A stretch of 64,000 bases of DNA from Actinoplanes sp. NBC_00393 (GCF_036053395.1 NZ_CP107942.1:4368501-4432500), one strand, 5' to 3'; shown: positions 32,788 through 41,355, numbered from the stretch's first letter. Made by a program: numbers and translations. The notes: generated from the letters alone by a model not told the origin.

Positions 32788-33954
32788 TTGACCGACGTGA
32801 CCACCACCGGAGCGGACCTGCCGCGGCTGCGCGAGCTCAACTCGCTGAGCATCGTTCGCGCGCTCCGCAACCATCCGCCCTCCACGGTGACCGAGCTGTC
32901 CCGGCGTACCGGCCTGTCCCGGCCCGCCGTCGACGTCATCGCGCAGGGGCTGGTCACCGACGGCTGGGCGAGCGTGCTGGAGCCCGGGGCGAGCAGCGCC
33001 GTCGGGCGCCCGGCACGCCGCTACCAGTTCCGCGCCGGCGCCGGGCACGTGCTCGGCGTCGACGTGGGCGCACACAAGATCCTGGCCCTGCTCGCCGACC
33101 TCGACGGCAACATCGTGCAGTCCGTCCGGCACGCGGTCGACGCCGAAGCCGGCCCGGCCGAGCGGCTCGCCAAGCTCGACGAGGTGGTCAACGCCTGCCT
33201 GAGCGGGGCGGGCAAGACGCCGCCGGACATCTGGGCGATCACCGTGGCGGTCACCGGCGCCGTCGACTCGACCGGCCGGACCAGCTTCTTCACCCCGCTG
33301 CCCGGCTGGAAGAGCGTCGACCTGACCGCGCACCTGGGCGCCCGGTTCGCCTGCCCGATCGTCGTCGAGAACGACTGCAAAATGGCCGCCCTCGCCGAAC
33401 GCTGGAAGGGCGCGGCCAGCGACGCCGACGACATCGTCTACCTGCTCGCCGGCATGCGCAACGGCGCCGGTCTGATCATCGACGGGGTGCTGCGCCGCGG
33501 CTACGGCGGCGCGGCCGGCGAGATCGGCGCCCTCAAGAACGTCCGCTGGCTCAACGCGCCCGAACACCTGCAGAAGTGCCCCGGCGTCCCGGACACGGTC
33601 TCCCCCGACGACGCCGCGGCGTGGGTCTTCAACGCCGCCCGGGAGGGACACAAGGCCGCACGGACCGCGGTCAACCGGTACGTGAAGGACCTGGCCATCG
33701 GCGCGGCCGCCCTGGTGCTCACCCTGGACCCCCAGGTCGTGATCTTCGGCGGCGGCTTCTCCCGCTCCGCGGACCTGGTCCTGGACCCGCTGCGCCGCGA
33801 ACTGGAACGCCTGTGCCTGCGCATGCCCGAGGTGCGCGCCTCCACCCTGGGCGCCGACTCGGTCGCCCTGGGCGCCCTCAAGCTCTCCCTGAACGACGTC
33901 GAACAGCGCCTGTTCAGCGCAAACCTGTCCGCGCCGGTCGCACCCCGCCGTTAA
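32788..33954 (+). CDS. ROK-family transcriptional regulator
   Basis: A 388-residue ROK repressor. The N-terminal winged helix (about 10-75) is LNSLSIVRALRNHPPSTVTE and SRRTGLSRPAVDVIAQGLVT. The sugar-kinase-like domain has HVLGVDVGAHKILALLADLD (ATP loop type), PIVVENDCKMAALAE, MRNGAGLIIDGVLRRGYGGA and PQVVIFGGGFSRS. The usual ROK zinc motif (CGCGxxGC) is absent: only a lone Cys remains in HLQKCPGVPDT. The start is TTG 32788 with AAGGA upstream. It probably senses galactose or a product and controls both arms of the region. Confidence 0.87.
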   Translation: MTDVTTTGADLPRLRELNSLSIVRALRNHPPSTVTELSRRTGLSRPAVDVIAQGLVTDGWASVLEPGASSAVGRPARRYQFRAGAGHVLGVDVGAHKILALLADLDGNIVQSVRHAVDAEAGPAERLAKLDEVVNACLSGAGKTPPDIWAITVAVTGAVDSTGRTSFFTPLPGWKSVDLTAHLGARFACPIVVENDCKMAALAERWKGAASDADDIVYLLAGMRNGAGLIIDGVLRRGYGGAAGEIGALKNVRWLNAPEHLQKCPGVPDTVSPDDAAAWVFNAAREGHKAARTAVNRYVKDLAIGAAALVLTLDPQVVIFGGGFSRSADLVLDPLRRELERLCLRMPEVRASTLGADSVALGALKLSLNDVEQRLFSANLSAPVAPRR

Positions 33955-33994
33955 TGATTTCTGGATCTTGCCACTGAGAGGCAGGATCGGTCCC

Positions 33995-34555
33995 ATGAAG
34001 GTGCATGAACGAATCGACGGCCGCCTGCGCTCCTTCATCGAAGCGCAGCCGATGTTCTTCGTGGCCACCGCGCCAACCGGCCCCGGCGGCCACGTCAACG
34101 TCTCCCCCAAGGGCATGACCGGCACGTTCGCCGTGCTCGGCGACCACCGGGTCGCCTACCTGGACTACCACGGCAGCGGCGCCGAGACGACCGCCCACCT
34201 GGACGAGAACGGCCGCATCACCCTGATGTTCTGCGCTTTCCAGGGCCCGCCCAACATCGTCCGCCTCCACGGCCACGGCCGGGCAGTCCCGGTCACCGCC
34301 GCGGAGTATCCCTCCCTGCTGGCTCTGTTCCCATCTGCGCCGGACACCCACGGCGTCCGCTCGATCATCGACGTCGCGGTCGAGCGTGTCAGCGACTCCT
34401 GCGGCTACGCCGTCCCCCTGATGTCCTACGAGGGCGACCGCGATCTGCTGGTCCGCTCCCACTCCCGCCGCACCGACGCGGACCTCGCGGAGTACCGCCG
34501 GGTGAAGAACGCCACCAGCATCGACGGCCGCCCGATCTTCGCCGAGCAGAGCTGA
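33995..34555 (+). CDS. Pyridoxamine 5'-phosphate oxidase-fold flavoprotein
   Basis: A 186-residue protein of the PNPOx-like split-barrel family. MKVHERIDGRLRSFIEAQPM, FFVATAPTGPGGHVNVSPKG (characteristic NVSPKG loop), RVAYLDYHGSGAETTAHL and ITLMFCAFQGPPNIVRLHG are all typical of flavin-binding members with reductase or heme/F420-related roles. It is not the biosynthetic PdxH, which is longer at the C-terminus. The ATG at 33995 is preferred to one 9 codons upstream. It follows the ROK gene by 40 bases but shows no link to sugar use. Substrate unknown. Confidence 0.82.
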   Translation: MKVHERIDGRLRSFIEAQPMFFVATAPTGPGGHVNVSPKGMTGTFAVLGDHRVAYLDYHGSGAETTAHLDENGRITLMFCAFQGPPNIVRLHGHGRAVPVTAAEYPSLLALFPSAPDTHGVRSIIDVAVERVSDSCGYAVPLMSYEGDRDLLVRSHSRRTDADLAEYRRVKNATSIDGRPIFAEQS

Positions 34556-34566
34556 CGACGTCCCGC

Positions 34567-34620
34567 TCACCGAACGCATCGATCGGTGACTGAGGCACGG
34601 GCCGGCTTCATGCTCGGCCC
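34567..34620. terminator. Two hairpins between convergent genes
   Basis: TCACCGA (34567-34573) pairs with TCGGTGA (34583-34589), a 7-base stem. GGGCCG (34599-34604) pairs with CGGCCC (34615-34620), a 6-base GC stem. Both lie between the stops at 34555 and 34632 of convergent genes, so they probably end transcription from both sides. Neither has a T tract. Confidence 0.45.
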
Positions 34621-34631
34621 GGCTTCGGCTA

Positions 34632-35255
34632 CTACGACTCTGAGGACCTGATCATCGGCGTCGCCAGCTGCGCCCTCTCCGCGTCGGCGTCACGGAACTC
34701 CGCCGCGAGTTCGGCTGATTTAGAGGTGATGCTTTTCAAGCCCAGACCGCGATGCAAAGCCGGTAGGTCGGATTCGGCCGCCACGGTGGCCAGGTGCTCG
34801 AAGTAAGCCATGTAAGTCGATTTTCTGATCTTTCGTTCCTGCAGGATGTACGGCTCGAGAATCGCCCAGCACCGGCGTACGCGATAGTGGGTCGAGCTGA
34901 TGAGCAGGGCATGGTCCACCGCACCCATCGCGGACATCATTCCCAGGCTGGAGTAGTACAGCCCTATCCGTGTGATGTGCTTCCGTGCGTCCACCGGGAG
35001 CCCGTCAACACCGGCCTCCGGCCCATGGGCTGCCCGGAGTCGCCGAAGAACGAATTCCTCGCTGTCCAGAAAATGCTCGCTACGGCACTCCTGGGTCAAG
35101 AGCTCGACAGCGACGTGGGTGTTGTTCATCTTCTTCGCCGCCAGCACCTGCTCACGCGCCATTCCGACCTGCCTGATCCCGATGGAGATCGATGCGGCCA
35201 GCGCCATGATCGACACCGTAACCGCGGTTGCGTTCATCAGGGCACCGATTTCCAC
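34632..35255 (-). CDS. Hypothetical protein with one N-terminal membrane helix
   Basis: A 207-residue protein I do not recognise by name. One membrane helix is likely near the N-terminus (MNATAVTVSIMALAASISIG), followed by a charged helical cytoplasmic part (AREQVLAAKKMNNTHVAVEL, EFVLRRLRAAHGPEAG, ILEPYILQERKIRKSTY, YFEHLATVAAE). The pattern resembles DUF4760-like proteins that have a single helix and an alpha-helical tail. It is flanked by convergent and unrelated genes. Starts at 35255 or 35237 are both possible. Base use is a little less GC-rich than in neighbours, consistent with an accessory gene. Confidence 0.7.
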   Translation of the reverse strand: MEIGALMNATAVTVSIMALAASISIGIRQVGMAREQVLAAKKMNNTHVAVELLTQECRSEHFLDSEEFVLRRLRAAHGPEAGVDGLPVDARKHITRIGLYYSSLGMMSAMGAVDHALLISSTHYRVRRCWAILEPYILQERKIRKSTYMAYFEHLATVAAESDLPALHRGLGLKSITSKSAELAAEFRDADAERAQLATPMIRSSES

Positions 35256-35365
35256 GACCCACCATCCTGTCAGTCCGAAACGGGAATTCCAGTATGGATA
35301 GGAGACGCAATTATCGATCTATTCCAGTCAATGATCGTCGCTGATGGTGGTGCAGAGCGCGGTGG

Positions 35366-36310
35366 TCAACGGAGCGTGTCCGCAACGTAAGCGGCAGCGT
35401 CGGCGAGCAGCTTCTCGTTGCGGCCGGCGTTCCTGGTCGGTTTGCTCGACATGATGCCCAGGACGATGGGGGCCGCGCCGGGTGGCTCGACGATGGCGAC
35501 GTCGTTGAGGGTGCCATAGGAGCCGGTTCCGGTCTTGTCGGCCACGCGCCAGCCTCGGGGTACGCCGGCGCGGATGCGGTTGTCGCCCGTGGTGTTGCGT
35601 TCCAGCAGGTCGGTCAAGAAGGCCCGGTTGTCCGCGGAGAGGGCGTCGCCCAACAGCACCGCTCGGTAGGAGGTGGCGATGGCCCGCGGCGAGGTGGTGT
35701 CTCGGGGATCGCCCGGCACGGCGGTGGTGATGTCCGGCTCGAGGCGGTCCATCCGGGTGACCGAGTCGCCGAGGCTGCGGAGGAAAGCGGTCAGCTCGGC
35801 CGGGCCGCCGAGGTCGCGGATCAGCAGATTGCCGGCGGTGCCGTCGCTGTAGCGGATCGCGGCGTCACAGAGTTGGCGGATGGTCATGCCGCGGCGGACG
35901 TTGCGCTCGGTGACCGGGGCGTGCGCCATCAGGTCGTCTCGGGTGTAGGTGACGCGGGAATCCAGGTGGGTGATCGGGTTCCGGGCGAGGACGGCGGCTG
36001 CGGCCAGGGCTTTGAAGGTCGAGCAGAACGCGAACCGCTCGTCGGCGCGGTGGGCGATGGTGGCGCCGCTGCCGGTGTCGACGGCGAACACGCCGAGACG
36101 GGCCTCGTACTTGGACTCCAGCGCGACGAGACGATCATGCCTGGTCGGCGCCGCCTCGCCGGCCGGCGGGCTGGGCGACGGGGTGGCCGGCAGGCCGGGC
36201 GAAGAGGCCGGTGGCAGGCCGGGCGAAGAGGCCGGTGGCGAGGAGGCGCACGCGGCCAACGGAAGCAGGGTTGCCAGGCTGAGAAGGCGACGGCGGCTGA
36301 CGGAATGCAC
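35366..36310 (-). CDS. bla: Class A beta-lactamase (lipoprotein)
   Basis: A 314-residue serine beta-lactamase. The signal has paired arginines and lipobox LAAC with Cys21, then a Pro/Ser/Gly-rich linker with two ASSPGLP units. Active-site motifs: CSTFK (nucleophile Ser97 and Lys100), YSDG in place of the usual SDN (as in M. tuberculosis BlaC), RLEPDIT in place of ExxLN (general-base Glu kept, the Asn replaced by Thr), and DKTGTGSYG. It hydrolyses beta-lactams at the outer face of the membrane. It starts at GTG 36310, 47 bases after the importer permease, so it probably ends that operon, linking it with cell-wall fragment uptake. Confidence 0.9.
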   Translation of the reverse strand: MHSVSRRRLLSLATLLPLAACASSPPASSPGLPPASSPGLPATPSPSPPAGEAAPTRHDRLVALESKYEARLGVFAVDTGSGATIAHRADERFAFCSTFKALAAAAVLARNPITHLDSRVTYTRDDLMAHAPVTERNVRRGMTIRQLCDAAIRYSDGTAGNLLIRDLGGPAELTAFLRSLGDSVTRMDRLEPDITTAVPGDPRDTTSPRAIATSYRAVLLGDALSADNRAFLTDLLERNTTGDNRIRAGVPRGWRVADKTGTGSYGTLNDVAIVEPPGAAPIVLGIMSSKPTRNAGRNEKLLADAAAYVADTLR

Positions 36311-36357
36311 ACGGACGATTATCGGAGCCGCCCGCCAGCGAGGCTGACCGCGTCCGA

Positions 36358-37245
36358 TCAGCGGAGCTGGCCGGCGGCCAGGCCGCTCTGGACCTGGCGG
36401 TGGAACAGCAGGTAGCCGGCGATCACCGGGAGCATCGCGATGGTCATGCCGGCGAACAGGCCGCTGAAGTCGCCGCGGTAGCCCTCGTTCACGGCCAGCG
36501 CGGTCAGGCCCTGGGCCAGGACCCACTTCTTCTCCGCGCCTTCGCCCTGCATCAGGACGATCGGCAGGACGTACTGGTTCCACTGGAACAGGAAGTTGAA
36601 GATGCCCACGCTGACCAGGCCGGGGCGGGCCATCGGCAGCATGACCTGGAAGAAGAGGCGGTAGTGGCCGCAGCCGTCGACCATCGCGGCCTCGGCGACC
36701 GTGGTGGGCAGGGTTCGGAAGAAGGCCGTGAGGAAGAAGACGGTGAACGGCAGTGAGTAGGCGGCGTACACCAGGGTGAGGCCGGGCAGGGTGCCGAGCA
36801 GGCCCAGGTTGCGGACCACGAAGAACAACGGCACCAGGGCCAGGAAGACCGGGAACATCATGCCGCCGACGAAGGCGTAGTAGATGATCCGGCTGCCACG
36901 GAACGGGTAGCGGGCGAGGATGTACGCGGCCATCGCGCCGAGCAGCATGGTCAGGGTCAGGGCGCCGGTGACGACGATGGCGCTGTTCAAGAAGTAGCGG
37001 CCGATGTGGGCTTCGCTCCAGGCGCGGGCCCAGTTCTCCCAGCGCAGCGAGGACGGCAGGCTCCATGGGGAGGTCAGGATCTCCTCGTCGCTCTTGAAGG
37101 AGCTGAGCACCGCCCACACCAACGGCAGGGTGGTGATAAGCGCCCAAAACGTCAAGAAGAGGTGCGAAAGTAACGCGGGCCGCGGGGACGGGGGCGGCGT
37201 CGACACGGACGGCGTCTCCAAACGCGTCCGGGTGAGAACGGCCAT
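36358..37245 (-). CDS. ngcG: Sugar ABC permease (NgcG-like)
   Basis: A 295-residue MalG-type permease: LLSHLFLTFWALITTLPLVW as first helix, YFLNSAIVVTGALTLTMLLG, FVGGMMFPVFLALVPLFFVV and AGMTIAMLPVIAGYLLFHRQ. The EAA loop is EAAMVDGCGHYRLFFQVMLP. The ATG at 37245 shares its A with the TGA of the preceding permease; GTG 37248 is an alternative. It is the second membrane subunit of the NgcE-type importer. No ATPase is encoded next to it. Confidence 0.88.
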   Translation of the reverse strand: MAVLTRTRLETPSVSTPPPSPRPALLSHLFLTFWALITTLPLVWAVLSSFKSDEEILTSPWSLPSSLRWENWARAWSEAHIGRYFLNSAIVVTGALTLTMLLGAMAAYILARYPFRGSRIIYYAFVGGMMFPVFLALVPLFFVVRNLGLLGTLPGLTLVYAAYSLPFTVFFLTAFFRTLPTTVAEAAMVDGCGHYRLFFQVMLPMARPGLVSVGIFNFLFQWNQYVLPIVLMQGEGAEKKWVLAQGLTALAVNEGYRGDFSGLFAGMTIAMLPVIAGYLLFHRQVQSGLAAGQLR

Positions 37246-38150
37246 CACAACTCCACCCGGTCACGCCGGGTCACCCGCAGGAACATGACTGCCACGGTGA
37301 GAGTCAGGAAGAACATCGCCACCCCGATCGCCGAGGCGTACCCGAACTGCCCGTCGGCGAACGCGGTCTTGTACAGCCGCAGCCCGACCACGTCCGACGA
37401 CGAGCTCGGCCCGCCGTCCGTGATGATCTGCACGACCGCAAACCCGTCGATCGCGATGATCGCCAGATAGACCCAGGCCACCTGGATGGTGTCCCAGACC
37501 AGCGGCACGGTGATCCGGACCAGCGTGGTGACCCGGCTCGCCCCGTCGAGCAGCGCGGCCTCGTACAGATCACGCGGGATGGACTGCATGGCCGCGCTGA
37601 ACAGGACCACGTAGAAGCCCACATTCATCCAGATCAGCACGACCAGCACGCACCAGAACGAGAACCGCGGGTCACCCAGCCAGGCCATCGCCAGCCCGTC
37701 CAGGCCGACCGCCCGGAGAAAGCCGTTGATCATGCCGGTGTGCGGGGCGTACATCTCCTTCCAGAGCACGCCGATGATCGCCACCGACAGCACCTGCGGG
37801 AAGAAGTAGACGACGCGGTAGAAGCCCGAGCCGCGTACGCCGTGCACGCCGACCCGGTCGGCCCGGCCACCGACGCTGATCATCGAGGCGAAGAAGAGCC
37901 CGAGCAGGATCGTCACGACCGGCAGCAGCAGGAGCAGGAGCCCGTTGTGGCGCAGCGCGTTCCAGAAGTAGCCGTCGCCGAGCAGCCGCCGGAAGTTCTC
38001 CAGGCCGATGAACTCGTAGGACGGCGACAGCCCGCTCCAGTCGGTGCCGGAGATCTGGAACGCCTGCGCGTACGGTGAGACGACGAACAGACCGTAGAGC
38101 AGCAGCGGCGGGATCAGGAAGACGGCGATGAACAGCCGCTTGCCCCACAC
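37245..38150 (-). CDS. ngcF: Sugar ABC permease (NgcF-like)
   Basis: A 301-residue MalF-type permease with helices FIAVFLIPPLLLYGLFVVSP, GLLLLLLPVVTILLGLFFAS, YRVVYFFPQVLSVAIIGVLW, FWCVLVVLIWMNVGFYVVLF and a C-terminal one (SAIGVAMFFLTLTVAVMFLR). The EAA loop is EAALLDGASRVTTLVRITVP. It starts at GTG 38150, one base after the stop of the binding protein, so the two are coupled. It forms the channel with the next permease. Confidence 0.88.
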   Translation of the reverse strand: MWGKRLFIAVFLIPPLLLYGLFVVSPYAQAFQISGTDWSGLSPSYEFIGLENFRRLLGDGYFWNALRHNGLLLLLLPVVTILLGLFFASMISVGGRADRVGVHGVRGSGFYRVVYFFPQVLSVAIIGVLWKEMYAPHTGMINGFLRAVGLDGLAMAWLGDPRFSFWCVLVVLIWMNVGFYVVLFSAAMQSIPRDLYEAALLDGASRVTTLVRITVPLVWDTIQVAWVYLAIIAIDGFAVVQIITDGGPSSSSDVVGLRLYKTAFADGQFGYASAIGVAMFFLTLTVAVMFLRVTRRDRVEL

Positions 38151-38151
38151 G

Positions 38152-39552
38152 TCAGGCCCGCTTGTACTTCTTGATCGCGGGATCCTGGGCGAACTCGTCG
38201 GCCGACTTCTGCACCTGGTCGCACCACTGGGCGGCGTTGATCCGTTTGGCGAACAGTTCGGCACAGGCCGCGTCGATCCGTTCCCGTTCGAGCTTGCGGT
38301 AGTACGAGTTGTACAGCCAGGTGAACGCGCCACCGTTGGACGCCTCGATCATCTTCGTCACGGAGGTGAGACCGGGGCCGAGCTCGATGCCGTTGCTGGA
38401 GCCCTGCACCGCGGTGAGGCTGCTGACCTTGCGGGTGAAGTCGGAGGCGCCCTGCTGCGAGAGCATGACCCGCAGGTATTCCAGGCCACCGCGCACGTTC
38501 TTGCCCTTGGCCGGCACGATGAACGGCTCGCTGCCGGTGCCGCGGAACGCCTCGAACGGCATCTTGTCGCTGGTGGTGAGGCTGGGCGTGGGTGCGATGG
38601 CCATCCGGAAGTCCGCCGGGGTGACAGCTTTCTGCTCGTTCTCCAGCCACGAGCCGCAGGAGAGGAACGCCGCCTTGCCCCGGCACCACTCGGTCTGCGC
38701 CTGGATGTGGTCCATGCCGGCAGCGCCCGGCTGCAGGTAGCCGTCGACGGCGAGCTGGTAGTAGGCCTCGGCGGCGGCGCGCACCGACTCGTGTTTCCAG
38801 GCGTTCGGCTCGAGGTTGTCGAGGGCCTTGAGCACGTCGAGGCCGCCCATCTTGCCGGCGGCGGCGACGATCGGCCAGCTCATGTAGCGGGAGTGCTTGC
38901 CCGGGTACGTCCACGGCGCGATCCCGGCCGCCTTGATCGTCTTGCAGAGGGCGATCATGTCGTCCCAGGTCTTCGGGTACTCCCAGCCGCGCGATTCGAA
39001 GAGCTTCTGTGAATACCAGATGCCGTACGCCGAGTACGCGTAGTTCAGCGACAGGAACTTGCCGTCGTACGAGCCGACGTCGACGATGCCGGGCAGCAGG
39101 GTGTCACGGACCTTCTTGTTCGGGTCGTCGCGGCTGGGCGAGTCAAGCAGCTCACCCAGGTCGGCGAGTGCGCCCTGGGACACCAGCCCGTTGAAGTCGA
39201 TCTGGCTGGCGCCGGAGTTGTTCACCACGTCCGGCGGGTCACCGGCGACGAACCGCGGCTGCAGCGTCTCGGCGATCTGCTGGGTGGCCGAGTGCTTGAT
39301 CTGCGCCTTCGGGTAGCGCTGCTGGTACATCGCTTCGTGCGCCTTGGCGTACTCCTCACCGAATCCGCCGTTGAAGATGACCACCTCGAGCGGTGCGTCC
39401 TCCTTGACCCCGAGGGGGTTGTTCGCGCTGGTCTCGCCCTTGGCGTCGTCGGTGGAGTCGTCGCCGCCCATGGCGCAGCCGCCCAGCGCGCCGATGGCAG
39501 CGGCCCCCGCCGCGCCGTGCAGAAGACCGCGCCGACTGATCCGGTATCCCAT
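38152..39552 (-). CDS. ngcE: NgcE-like amino-sugar-binding lipoprotein
   Basis: A 466-residue solute-binding protein. ISRRGLLHGAAGAAAIGALG followed by GC is a Tat-type lipoprotein signal. The mature part closely follows Streptomyces NgcE (GlcNAc/diacetylchitobiose binding): LGVKEDAPLEVVIFNGGFGE, QPRFVAGDPPDVVNNSGA, DDPNKKVRDTLLPGIVDVG and FLSCGSWLENEQ. Its neighbours (secreted NagZ, NamZ and amidase-like enzymes, amino-sugar kinase, MurQ) suggest it takes up MurNAc, GlcNAc or a muropeptide-derived sugar. GGGAG lies upstream of the ATG at 39552. It begins 14 bases after the serine hydrolase gene. Confidence 0.9.
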   Translation of the reverse strand: MGYRISRRGLLHGAAGAAAIGALGGCAMGGDDSTDDAKGETSANNPLGVKEDAPLEVVIFNGGFGEEYAKAHEAMYQQRYPKAQIKHSATQQIAETLQPRFVAGDPPDVVNNSGASQIDFNGLVSQGALADLGELLDSPSRDDPNKKVRDTLLPGIVDVGSYDGKFLSLNYAYSAYGIWYSQKLFESRGWEYPKTWDDMIALCKTIKAAGIAPWTYPGKHSRYMSWPIVAAAGKMGGLDVLKALDNLEPNAWKHESVRAAAEAYYQLAVDGYLQPGAAGMDHIQAQTEWCRGKAAFLSCGSWLENEQKAVTPADFRMAIAPTPSLTTSDKMPFEAFRGTGSEPFIVPAKGKNVRGGLEYLRVMLSQQGASDFTRKVSSLTAVQGSSNGIELGPGLTSVTKMIEASNGGAFTWLYNSYYRKLERERIDAACAELFAKRINAAQWCDQVQKSADEFAQDPAIKKYKRA

Positions 39553-39565
39553 CTTCGGCTCCCGC

Positions 39566-41314
39566 CTATGCGTTCTCGGATTGGTGCCAGCCGTCGGCGG
39601 CGATCGACCTGCCGTCGACGAGAATCGCGCCGGGTTCGGTCACCCGGAGCCGGTCGATCAGGACGCCGCGCCCCTGCATGGCGGCGTCGGTGCGGTAGGT
39701 GACGCGCAGCCCGGTGGCGCCGGCGGGCACGCCGGCGGTGACCCGCCACCAGCGCCGGCCGCCGAAGCCGCTGAGCGTGCCGTCGCTGGTGAACGACTGC
39801 CGGCCGGACCGCAGGGTCATCGGCACGGGCGTCCACGTCGCACCGTCGGCCGACGACTCGAGCGCCACCGTGTCGAAACGCGGCTCGGTGTCGTACCAGA
39901 AGAAGAAGGAAGCCTGCGCCTGCGCGCCTGCCGCGCGCCGCAGCGGCGCGGTCAAGGTCAGGGTGGCGCTGTCGCGCCGCTCGGTGCGCCAGGGATCGCC
40001 GCCGGGAAGTACGTGGACCGGGTGGGCAGCAGCGAGGGTACGCGCCAGAGCACGCCGGGCCACGTCATTGCTCCCCCACGCCCGGTCGGGATGCACGCGG
40101 TTGCTGAGCAGCACGAGGAACGACTGGTCGAGCGGGTCGATGACGATCGACGTCCCGGTGAACCCGGTGTGCCCGAAGGTGACCGGCGAGGCCATGCCGT
40201 CCATGTACGAGTACTTGCCGAGCTCGAAGCCGAGCCCGCGGGCGGCGGCCGGGTACTGCGGCAGCAGGTCGGCGTTGTAGTTGACCAGGGCCTGCCGGAC
40301 CATCGACTCGGACAGGATCCGCCGGCCGCGGTAGACGCCGCCGTTGAGCAGCATCTGGCAGAGGATCGCGAGGTCTCCGGCGGTGGAGAAGATCCCGGCG
40401 TGCCCGGCCACGCCGCCGAGCGACCAGGCGTTCTCGTCGTGCACCTCGCTCCGGACCACGCCACGACCCACATACGGCTGATACTCCGTGGCGGCGATGC
40501 GTTCACGCAGCTCAGGGCCGGGGTTGTAGCCGGTGTCGCGCATCCGCAGCGGCCCGGTCACCCCGTCCCGAACGGCGTCGGCGAGCGGTTTGCCGGTGAC
40601 CCGCTCGACCAGCACGCCGAGCGCGATCAGCCCGATGTCGGAGTAGACGTACTGCCTGCCGGGCGTCGTACCGGCGTTCACCGGCGTGGCGAGCGCCGCA
40701 GCGAAGCGCTGCTCGGGCGTCGGATACCGCGAGTAGAAAGGTGCGAAGGCCGGCAGCCCGGACGTGTGCGTGAGCAGGTGCCGGACGGTGACCCCCGCTT
40801 TGCCGCCGGCCGCGAACTCCGGGACCGAGCTCGCGACCGGCGCGTCCAGGTCGATCCGCCCCGCCTCGGCCTGCTGGAGCACCACGATCGTGGTGAACAG
40901 CTTGGAGATCGAGGCGAGGTCCCACAGCGTGTCGGTGCGGGCCGCGATCCGTTGATCTGTCGGAAGTTCGACGATGCCGCCGGCGCCGGCGGTGTAGCGG
41001 ACCGCGTCGCCGACCGCGAACCGGGAGACCACGATCCCGTGGTGCGCAGCGAGCACGGTCGCTCCCGCGTACGTCGGGTAGTTGGGGTGATCGGGCGTCG
41101 GCTGCAGGTAGGCCGCGGCGATGCCGGGCAGCGCCGCGATCTGTTCCGGCCGCAGCCCGGCCCGCTGAGCAGTGCCGATGCGCAGCACGTCGCGCCGGAA
41201 GCCGATGTCGGCCGGGGTGACGGTCGGCGCCTGCACGGGCGCGGCGGTCGCGGGCGAGCCGACGGCCAGAACGGCGACCACGCCGAGCGTGAGCAGTACC
41301 CGAAGTCTGATCAT
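39566..41314 (-). CDS. Secreted serine hydrolase of beta-lactamase fold (AmiE/YbbE-like) with C-terminal beta domain
   Basis: A 582-residue exported protein (signal LRVLLTLGVVAVLAVGSPAT). Residues about 45-440 form the beta-lactamase/PBP-like domain: SxxK is S135-I-S-K138 (WDLASISKLFTT), YSDIGLIALGVL is the tyrosine motif, and FGHTGFTGTS replaces KTG. From about 450 a jelly-roll-like domain is added (FFFWYDTEPRFDTVALESS onward). In Bacillus a protein of this fold beside nagZ and namZ acts as N-acetylmuramyl-L-alanine amidase; the same role is inferred here. ATG 41314 has GAGAGG upstream. It leads the operon containing ngcEFG and bla, and is divergent from nagZ. Confidence 0.83.
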   Translation of the reverse strand: MIRLRVLLTLGVVAVLAVGSPATAAPVQAPTVTPADIGFRRDVLRIGTAQRAGLRPEQIAALPGIAAAYLQPTPDHPNYPTYAGATVLAAHHGIVVSRFAVGDAVRYTAGAGGIVELPTDQRIAARTDTLWDLASISKLFTTIVVLQQAEAGRIDLDAPVASSVPEFAAGGKAGVTVRHLLTHTSGLPAFAPFYSRYPTPEQRFAAALATPVNAGTTPGRQYVYSDIGLIALGVLVERVTGKPLADAVRDGVTGPLRMRDTGYNPGPELRERIAATEYQPYVGRGVVRSEVHDENAWSLGGVAGHAGIFSTAGDLAILCQMLLNGGVYRGRRILSESMVRQALVNYNADLLPQYPAAARGLGFELGKYSYMDGMASPVTFGHTGFTGTSIVIDPLDQSFLVLLSNRVHPDRAWGSNDVARRALARTLAAAHPVHVLPGGDPWRTERRDSATLTLTAPLRRAAGAQAQASFFFWYDTEPRFDTVALESSADGATWTPVPMTLRSGRQSFTSDGTLSGFGGRRWWRVTAGVPAGATGLRVTYRTDAAMQGRGVLIDRLRVTEPGAILVDGRSIAADGWHQSENA

Positions 41315-41355
41315 CAACGCCTCTCAATACGCCGATTCGTCGAGGATGGAGGTTT

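Noticed and set aside
31422..33977. An 851-codon open frame across the GH36 and ROK genes
   Set aside because: Arginine/proline-rich low-complexity product in the shadow frame of two well-supported genes, with no family motif.
39566..41314. Antibiotic-inactivating class C beta-lactamase
   Set aside because: The KTG motif is HTG, a C-terminal beta domain is added, and the setting beside nagZ and namZ fits a muropeptide hydrolase better.
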